A stretch of 64,000 bases of DNA from Haloterrigena salifodinae (lineage in GTDB: Archaea > Halobacteriota > Halobacteria > Halobacteriales > Natrialbaceae), in assembly GCF_003977755.1 (NCBI RefSeq), contig NZ_RQWN01000005.1, forward strand, positions 62,001 through 126,000. Direction: 5' to 3'. Position 1 is the first letter of the stretch. Each line of letters opens with the position of its first letter. A program made the position numbers and the translations under genes. Positions 58,605 to 64,000 of this stretch are shown here, piece by piece. The notes under the pieces are model-generated. The model worked only from the letters and a program-made list of their open reading frames with translations, searched no databases and was not told the DNA's origin.

Positions 58605-59051
58605 TCAGTCGTCGGTGTCCAGTTCGACTAGCTCGAGCGCGCGGTCGAGGTGGCAGACGTCGTGTGGCGGGTCGCCGAGGATCTCGCGGATGCGATACTC
58701 CGTGTCGAACTCGGCTCCGTCGGGTTCGCAGTACTCGTGGCTGGGACACTCGACGTAGGGACAGGGGCCGGGGAGGCTGGTCTTGCTGCCGGCGAAGGCG
58801 CCCTTCGACGTGATGTTCGCGCGCACGTCGGCGGGTTCGACTTCGACGGCGCGGACGCCCCCGTCATGCATGGCGCACTCTAAGGTCTGGGCGTTCTCTC
58901 GGACGGACGTGATGCGGTACTTGGTGCCGGACTCGAGATTGAGACACTGGCTTCGGTAGGGACAGCCGGCGCAGGCGTCGGCCTCGCCGTGGTAGACGAA
59001 CTCGGTTCCCGGTTCGGCCAGCCGGGTTCCGACGAGCGTGACGGTCGACAT
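58605..59051 (-). CDS. UPF0179 family protein
   Basis: The 148-residue protein from ATG 59051 has the UPF0179 cysteine pattern: CAGCPYRSQCLNL near 26-36, ECAMHDGG, and GPCPYVECPSHEYCEP near 95-110. A final CHLDR follows near the C-terminus. Enough cysteines are present for an Fe-S cluster or zinc. The family is confined to archaea and has no assigned function. Confidence 0.88.
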   Translation of the reverse strand: MSTVTLVGTRLAEPGTEFVYHGEADACAGCPYRSQCLNLESGTKYRITSVRENAQTLECAMHDGGVRAVEVEPADVRANITSKGAFAGSKTSLPGPCPYVECPSHEYCEPDGAEFDTEYRIREILGDPPHDVCHLDRALELVELDTDD

Positions 59052-59167
59052 AGCACTACGTAGTCGGCGCCAGCGGTTAAGACTCACGCGTTAGCGGATC
59101 CGATGCCGGCGGAACCCGACCGTCGCTGACGGCCCGCTGCGATCGATCGGTGAAACCTATCGCGCGT

Positions 59168-59611
59168 TCACTCTCCGGAAGCGGTCTCCGCGTCGTCCCC
59201 GCTCGTCAGCTCGTCCAGCCGCTCGAAGTACGTTTCGCGCGGGACCTGGTAGAGCCCGCGGTAGTCGATCTCGCCGCCGTCGAACGCCCACGCGAGTTCG
59301 CCGACTCGCTCGAGCGCCGCCTCCCGCGTCGCGAACCGTTCGGTGTCGGCCGAGACGTCGGGCTCGAGGTAGAGGTTGACGTACCAGTCGTCGTCGGCCG
59401 TACTGGTTGGGTTGGTTCCGGGCCGGCGCGTCCGCTTCCCGTGTGTCAGGTAGAGCGTGGGTAGACAGGCCGCCGGGAAGGCGTCGCCGTCGAAGACGTC
59501 CGGCCGGTAGGCGAGCACGAGTCGGCCGTCCTCACTTCGATTCCAGACGTCCCAACCGTCCGGAAGCGGTGATAGCGCGTCGGAATCGGCGTCGACAGCC
59601 GGGTCGGTCAT
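59168..59611 (-). CDS. DUF5820-like protein
   Basis: The 147-residue soluble protein from ATG 59611 contains PLPDGWDVWNRSEDGRLVLAYRP, DDDWYVNLYLEPDVSADTERF and a C-terminal helix (PRETYFERLDELTSG). Tryptophan-rich strands suggest a compact beta domain. The family number is from memory. It lies 116 bases upstream of the UPF0179 gene on the same strand, and the function is unknown. Confidence 0.75.
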   Translation of the reverse strand: MTDPAVDADSDALSPLPDGWDVWNRSEDGRLVLAYRPDVFDGDAFPAACLPTLYLTHGKRTRRPGTNPTSTADDDWYVNLYLEPDVSADTERFATREAALERVGELAWAFDGGEIDYRGLYQVPRETYFERLDELTSGDDAETASGE

Positions 59612-60240
59612 GGGCGATGTTACGGACGGCACTCATAAAGCCTCGTCGTCGGACGCCGATTCGGCGGCGATCATCCCGGATTTGTGTGAATGCGGCGACA
59701 GGACCGTGTCGCGCGAGCCGCGCGACCAGCGCGCGCGAGCGCGACTGGCCATTGCTGGCCGGTGGTTTATGCCGCTGACCTCCGAAGATGAGGTGTGGTA
59801 TCGAGTATCATAATACGATACTGGTAGAATTTGCCCGTAATAAAGTCCCGGTAAATACCTTTTGGGGCCAAGGCTAAGTAGCTGGATTACTCACTCATTA
59901 AATACTATCGGTATCCGTTCGCCGGGCCGATCCACTCCGCGCCCGTCCCCGGCGCACCGTTGCCCGAGTCCTCGACGCGCTCGATGCGCAACGGAGAGTG
60001 GTACACGATCACACATGACACGACAGACCGCCGCCCGCCGCCGTTCGGTCCGTTCCGGGAGCGCCCCGCTCTCGGAGCGACGCGACGGCGGTAGCGACGT
60101 CGTGCTGTCGGGTGACGCGGTTCGACGGATTCCGACGGTTCGGCCACGACGCCACGGCTGGTCGAACGACGTCCGCGCGACTGACGGTCCGTGTGACAAC
60201 GGACGCTGCAGACGGGGGACCCGTAACTGGCAATGATACC
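59612..60240. other. Long upstream region of the PrkA pair
   Basis: These 629 bases lie between the divergent DUF5820-like and PrkA genes. The middle (59795-59920) is AT-rich with TATA-like stretches, so transcription of the kinase operon may start there and leave a leader of about 300 bases. The GC-rich 3' half gives arginine-rich frames in several phases that do not look like protein. Confidence 0.6.
59798..59821. repeat. Inverted repeat in the PrkA upstream region
   Basis: GTATCG and CGATAC form arms around a 12-base centre that contains GTAT-CATA-ATAC, a second inverted pair. The 24-base element is AT-rich and stands alone between GC-rich sequences. A regulator site is a reasonable guess. 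Confidence 0.5.
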
Positions 60241-62313
60241 ATGACCGGTGACATCGAGACACTCGAGACGCTCAGCACGGATTACAAGGAATCGATGCCC
60301 GCAGACCTGCGGGAGACCAAGTCCTTCGACTGGTACCTAGAAGAGTGCTACGAGGACCCGAAGATCACCCGCAACGCCCACCAGCGCGTCGCGGACATGT
60401 TCGACTACTACGGGACGACCTACGACGAGACCGAGGGCGTCGTCGAGTACCTCCTCGCGAGCGAGGATCCGCTGAACGACGGTGAAAACACCTTCTACGG
60501 ACGGGTGATTCACCAGTCGATCCACGAGTTCGTGAACAAGGTCAAGTCGGGCGCCCGACGGCTCGGCCCCGAGCGGCGTATCAAGCTGCTGCTCGGCCCG
60601 GTCGGTTCCGGGAAGTCCCACTTCGACAAGCAGGTCCGCAAGTACTTCGAGGACTACACGCTCCGCGAGGAGGGCCGGATGTACACGTTCCGGTGGACCA
60701 ACCTCTGTGACGTCATCCAGGATCAGGACCCCGCGGACGACACCGTCCGGTCCCCGATGAACCAGGATCCCCTCGTCTTGCTACCGTTGGAGCAACGCCA
60801 GCGCGTGATCGACGATCTCAACGAGAATCTCGACGCGCCCTACACGATCCAGAACGAGCAGGCGCTGGATCCGGAAAGCGAGTTCTACATGGACAAGCTG
60901 CTGGCCTACTACGACGACGACCTCCAGCAGGTCTTAGAGAACCACGTCGAGATCGTCCGGTTCGTCGCCGACGAGAACAAGCGCCAGGGACTGGAGACCT
61001 TCGAGCCAAAGGACAAGAAGAACCAAGACGAGACTGAGCTGACTGGCGACGTCAACTACTCGAAGATCGCCATCTACGGCGAGTCGGACCCGCGCGCGTT
61101 CGACTACTCGGGGGCGTTCTGTAACGCCAACCGCGGCATCTTCTCCGGCGAGGAGCTGCTGAAACTCCAGCGAGAGTTCCTCTACGACTTCCTGCACGCG
61201 ACCCAGGAGCAGACGATCAAGCCGAAGAATAACCCGCGGATCGACATCGACCAGGTGATCGTCGGGCGGACGAACATGCCCGAGTACAAGGACAAGAAGG
61301 GCGACGAGAAGATGGAAGCCTTCAACGACCGCACCAAGCGGATCGACTTCCCGTACGTCCTCTCCTACGAGGACGAGGCCGAAATCTACAACAAGATGCT
61401 TTCCAACGCCGACGTCCCCGACATCAACGTCGAGCCCCACACGCTCGAGATGGCGGGGCTGTTCGGCGTCCTCACGCGCGTCGAGGAGCCCGACACCGAG
61501 ACGATCGATCTGCTCTCGAAGGCCAAAGCCTACAACGGCGAGATCGACGAGGGCGACGACATCGACACGAAGAAGCTTCGTGAAGAGGCCGCCGAGAAGG
61601 CCGAGATCGGCGAGGGCATGGTCGGCGTCTCGCCCCGGTTCATCGGCGACGAGATCGCCGAGGCCATCATGGACTCGAAACACCGCCAGCGCGGGTTCCT
61701 CTCGCCGCTGACGGTGTTCAACTTCTTCGAGGAGAACTTAGAGCACCACGGCTCCATCCCCGAAGACAACTTCGAGAAGTACTACCGCTACCTCGAGACG
61801 GTCCGCGAGGAGTACAAGGAGCGGGCCATCGAGGACGTCCGCCACGCGCTGGCCTACGACATCGACGAGATCCAGCGCCAGGGCGAGAAGTACATGGACC
61901 ACGTAATGGCCTACATCGACGACGACACCATCGAGGACGACCTCACAGGCCGCGAACAGGAGCCCGACGAAACGTTCCTGCGCTCCGTCGAGGAGAAACT
62001 CGACATCCCCGAGGACCGCAAGGAGGACTTCCGCCAGGAGGTCTCCAACTGGGTCTCCCGCCGGGCCCGCGAGGGCGAGGCGTTCAACCCGCAGGACAAC
62101 GAGCGCCTGCGCCGCGCCCTAGAGCGCAAGCTCTGGGAGGACAAAAAGCACAACATCAACTTCTCCGCGCTGGTCAGCGCCAACGAGTTCGACGACGACG
62201 AGCGCTCCGCGTGGATCGACGCCCTGATGGAACAGGGCTACTCCGAGGCGGGCGCCAAGGAGGTCCTGGAGTTCGCCGGCGCGGAGGTCGCCAAAGCGGA
62301 GATGGACGACTAA
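60241..62313 (+). CDS. PrkA-family serine protein kinase
   Basis: The 690-residue protein has a Walker A motif GPVGSGKS at 119-126, and a AAA-like NTPase core with GPERRIKLLLGPVGSGKSHF. The PrkA C-terminal domain follows (SPRFIGDEIAEAIMDSKHRQRGFLSPLTVFNFFEE). PrkA proteins are associated with stress, sporulation or nitrogen starvation in bacteria. Haloarchaea usually carry two adjacent copies. ATG 60241 is chosen because the longer frame adds arginine-rich noise. Confidence 0.92.
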   Translation: MTGDIETLETLSTDYKESMPADLRETKSFDWYLEECYEDPKITRNAHQRVADMFDYYGTTYDETEGVVEYLLASEDPLNDGENTFYGRVIHQSIHEFVNKVKSGARRLGPERRIKLLLGPVGSGKSHFDKQVRKYFEDYTLREEGRMYTFRWTNLCDVIQDQDPADDTVRSPMNQDPLVLLPLEQRQRVIDDLNENLDAPYTIQNEQALDPESEFYMDKLLAYYDDDLQQVLENHVEIVRFVADENKRQGLETFEPKDKKNQDETELTGDVNYSKIAIYGESDPRAFDYSGAFCNANRGIFSGEELLKLQREFLYDFLHATQEQTIKPKNNPRIDIDQVIVGRTNMPEYKDKKGDEKMEAFNDRTKRIDFPYVLSYEDEAEIYNKMLSNADVPDINVEPHTLEMAGLFGVLTRVEEPDTETIDLLSKAKAYNGEIDEGDDIDTKKLREEAAEKAEIGEGMVGVSPRFIGDEIAEAIMDSKHRQRGFLSPLTVFNFFEENLEHHGSIPEDNFEKYYRYLETVREEYKERAIEDVRHALAYDIDEIQRQGEKYMDHVMAYIDDDTIEDDLTGREQEPDETFLRSVEEKLDIPEDRKEDFRQEVSNWVSRRAREGEAFNPQDNERLRRALERKLWEDKKHNINFSALVSANEFDDDERSAWIDALMEQGYSEAGAKEVLEFAGAEVAKAEMDD

Positions 62314-62337
62314 CATGATCGGGGTCGACTAACATGA
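62307..62337 (+). repeat. 12-base direct repeat across the prkA1-prkA2 junction
   Basis: CGACTAACATGA occurs at 62307-62318 and 62326-62337. The first copy includes the stop of the first kinase gene, the second the start of the second gene. A five-codon frame (ATG ATC GGG GTC GAC TAA, 62315-62332) lies between them. Confidence 0.75.
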
Positions 62338-64000
62338 CGGGCGACGACTACGTCACCGAGGCCGATCGGACCCTCGAGGAGACCTACGAGGAGCCGATGG
62401 ATCTCGCGACCTACGTCGATCGGATCTTCGAGAATCCGACCATCGCCTCCCACGCCTCGAAGTACCTGCTCGAGGCGATCGAGGTCGCCGGCACCCGAAC
62501 GGTCGTCGAGGAGGGCGAGGAGAAGGAGCGCTACCGCTTCTTCGACGATCCGCACAACGACGGCGAACACGCGATCCTCGGCAACACCGAGGTCTTAAAC
62601 GGGTTCGTCGACGACCTCCGCTCGATCGCGGCGGGGCGGGCGAAAGACGAGAAGATCATCTGGTTCGAGGGACCCACGGCGACGGGCAAGTCCGAACTCA
62701 AGCGCTGTCTGGTCAACGGATTACGCGAGTACTCGAAGACCCCCGAAGGACGGCGCTACACAGTCGAGTGGAACGTCACGACCGCCGAGGCCGACGACCG
62801 CGGGCTGAGCTACGGCAGCGGTGATCCGACCGCGACGGACGACCAGCACTGGTACGAGAGTCCCGTCCAGACTCACCCGCTGTCGGTGTTCCCCCAGAAC
62901 GTCCGCGAGCGGTTGCTCGAGGACTTGAACGCCGAACTCGACGACCACGTCCCCGTCCAGGTCGACGCGGAACTCGACCCCTTCTCCCGGGAGGCCTACG
63001 ATTTCTTAGAAGAGCGCTACCGCCGGGAGGGCGAGGAGGAACTGTTCTCGGCGATCACCGACGACGCCCACCTCCGCGTGAAGAACTACGTCGTCGACGT
63101 CGGCCAGGGCGTCGGCGTCCTCCACTCGGAGGACGAGGGCCGACCGAAGGAACGGCTCGTCGGCTCCTGGATGCACGGCATGCTCCAGGAACTGGACTCT
63201 CGCGGGCGCAAGAACCCGCAGGCGTTCAGCTACGACGGCGTGCTCTCACAGGGCAACGGCGTCCTCACGATCGTCGAGGACGCGGCCCAACACGCCGACC
63301 TCCTGCAGAAGCTGCTGAACGTCCCCGACGAGCAGTCCGTCAAGCTGGACAAGGGGATCGGGATGGACGTCGACTCCCAACTGCTGATCATCTCGAATCC
63401 CGACCTCGAGGCCCAGCTCAACCAGCACTCCGACCGCAATGGCATGGATCCCCTGAAAGCCCTCAAGCGCCGGCTGGACAAACACCAGTTCGGCTACCTG
63501 ACGAACCTCTCGCTGGAGTGTGAACTCATCCGGCGCGAACTGACCAACGAGACCTCAGTCTGGGAGGCCGAGAGCTACGACGAACTCGAGGATCGCATCC
63601 GCGAACCGGTGTCGGTGACGGTAAAGGATCAGGACGGCGAGACGCACACGCGGGAGTTCGCGCCCCACGCGATCGAGGCGGCCGGCCTGTACGCGGTCGT
63701 CACGCGCCTCGACGAGGAGAACCTCCCCAACGGGCTGGATCTCGTCGACAAGGCCCTGATCTATGACCAGGGCTACCTCCAGGAGGGCGACTCCCGCCGC
63801 GAGAAGGACGACTTCGACTTCGACGGCGAGGCCCACGACGGCGAACACGGCATCCCGGTGACCTACACGCGGGACACCCTCGCCGAACTGCTCCAGACCG
63901 AGCGGGATCGCCACCACCCCGACCTGCCGGTCGAGAACGTCGTCATGCCCCGGGACGTCCTGAACGCGATGGCCGAAGGACTGGCCGACGCTCCCGTCTT
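62334..64000 (+). CDS. Second PrkA-family serine protein kinase (3' end outside window)
   Basis: The frame from ATG 62334 stays open to the window edge, giving 555 residues so far. It has Walker A GPTATGKSE near residue 111 and the PrkA blocks HPLSVFPQNVRERL, LVGSWMHGMLQELDSRGRKNPQAF and LSQGNGVLTIVEDAAQHADLLQKLLN. It is only loosely similar to the first kinase, as is usual for the haloarchaeal PrkA1/PrkA2 pair. The gene follows the first kinase by 20 bases and is in the same operon. Confidence 0.9.
   Translation, partial: MTGDDYVTEADRTLEETYEEPMDLATYVDRIFENPTIASHASKYLLEAIEVAGTRTVVEEGEEKERYRFFDDPHNDGEHAILGNTEVLNGFVDDLRSIAAGRAKDEKIIWFEGPTATGKSELKRCLVNGLREYSKTPEGRRYTVEWNVTTAEADDRGLSYGSGDPTATDDQHWYESPVQTHPLSVFPQNVRERLLEDLNAELDDHVPVQVDAELDPFSREAYDFLEERYRREGEEELFSAITDDAHLRVKNYVVDVGQGVGVLHSEDEGRPKERLVGSWMHGMLQELDSRGRKNPQAFSYDGVLSQGNGVLTIVEDAAQHADLLQKLLNVPDEQSVKLDKGIGMDVDSQLLIISNPDLEAQLNQHSDRNGMDPLKALKRRLDKHQFGYLTNLSLECELIRRELTNETSVWEAESYDELEDRIREPVSVTVKDQDGETHTREFAPHAIEAAGLYAVVTRLDEENLPNGLDLVDKALIYDQGYLQEGDSRREKDDFDFDGEAHDGEHGIPVTYTRDTLAELLQTERDRHHPDLPVENVVMPRDVLNAMAEGLADAPV

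Noticed and set aside
59862-60236. Arginine-rich frame upstream of the first PrkA gene
   Set aside because: Its composition is that of a GC-rich noncoding stretch, and several overlapping frames in both strands have equal length. No homologous features or start signal are seen.
60112-60240. Longer in-frame start of the first PrkA gene
   Set aside because: The extra 43 residues are rich in Arg/Thr/Gly and precede the natural MTGDIETLETL start. The family begins there.

Overview
The window is chromosomal DNA from a haloarchaeon, probably a Natrialbales-type organism; this is inferred from the content, as no marker here fixes the genus. GC is high and the predicted proteins are very acidic. Several gene starts look leaderless, with a TATA-like box about 26 bases upstream. 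Twin-arginine (Tat) lipoproteins, HTH-10 (Bat-type) regulators, Rpo11, archaeal Dph2, MenA and an archaeal actin all point the same way. No rRNA, tRNA, CRISPR array or intact mobile element was found.

Layout. 1-6.8 kb: end of an unknown gene overlapping a tyrosine recombinase, then a HisG-like protein, a very acidic coiled-coil protein, an MBL-fold hydrolase and a double-domain HTH regulator. 7-13 kb: Tat-exported superoxide dismutase, dph2, a membrane protein followed by an actin homologue, a zinc ribbon protein and a METTL5-type methyltransferase. 13-24.6 kb: a LolCDE/MacB-type ABC exporter, a rhomboid protein with a large extra domain, rpo11, a zinc-ribbon/CAP membrane protein, hisF with a duplicated 3' end, two overlapping Tat lipoproteins and three small proteins. 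24.9-41.4 kb: a sulfite-oxidase-fold protein, then the menaquinone pathway menF-menD ... menB ... menA-menC-menE on the plus strand. The gaps between these men genes hold a J-domain protein, a beta-helix protein, a membrane protein and a set of exported DyP-like, iron-transport-like and cohesin-like proteins. 41.4-48 kb: BCCT transporter, NRDE protein, HTH protein, gatC-gatA, a 41-residue zinc protein and an epoxide-hydrolase-like enzyme.

48-54.5 kb is the most distinctive part. Three DUF2249 genes, a Bat-type HTH regulator, a cupin and a four-gene iron-sulphur/NrfD membrane module each have a CGAA-N4-TTCG palindrome, or a near match, upstream. Five of the six units have it at an almost constant 38-41 bases from the start codon. 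This looks like a compact anaerobic or redox regulon with its own regulator. The membrane module has no catalytic molybdopterin subunit next to it.

54.5-64 kb: Mrp-type Fe-S carrier, amphi-Trp protein, asparagine-synthase-like protein with a PHP phosphoesterase, UPF0179 and DUF5820-like proteins, and two PrkA-family kinases in tandem, the second cut by the window edge. An intergenic repeat family, in both orientations, occurs at about 12.8, 19.1, 28.8, 34.3, 58.1 and 58.3 kb.
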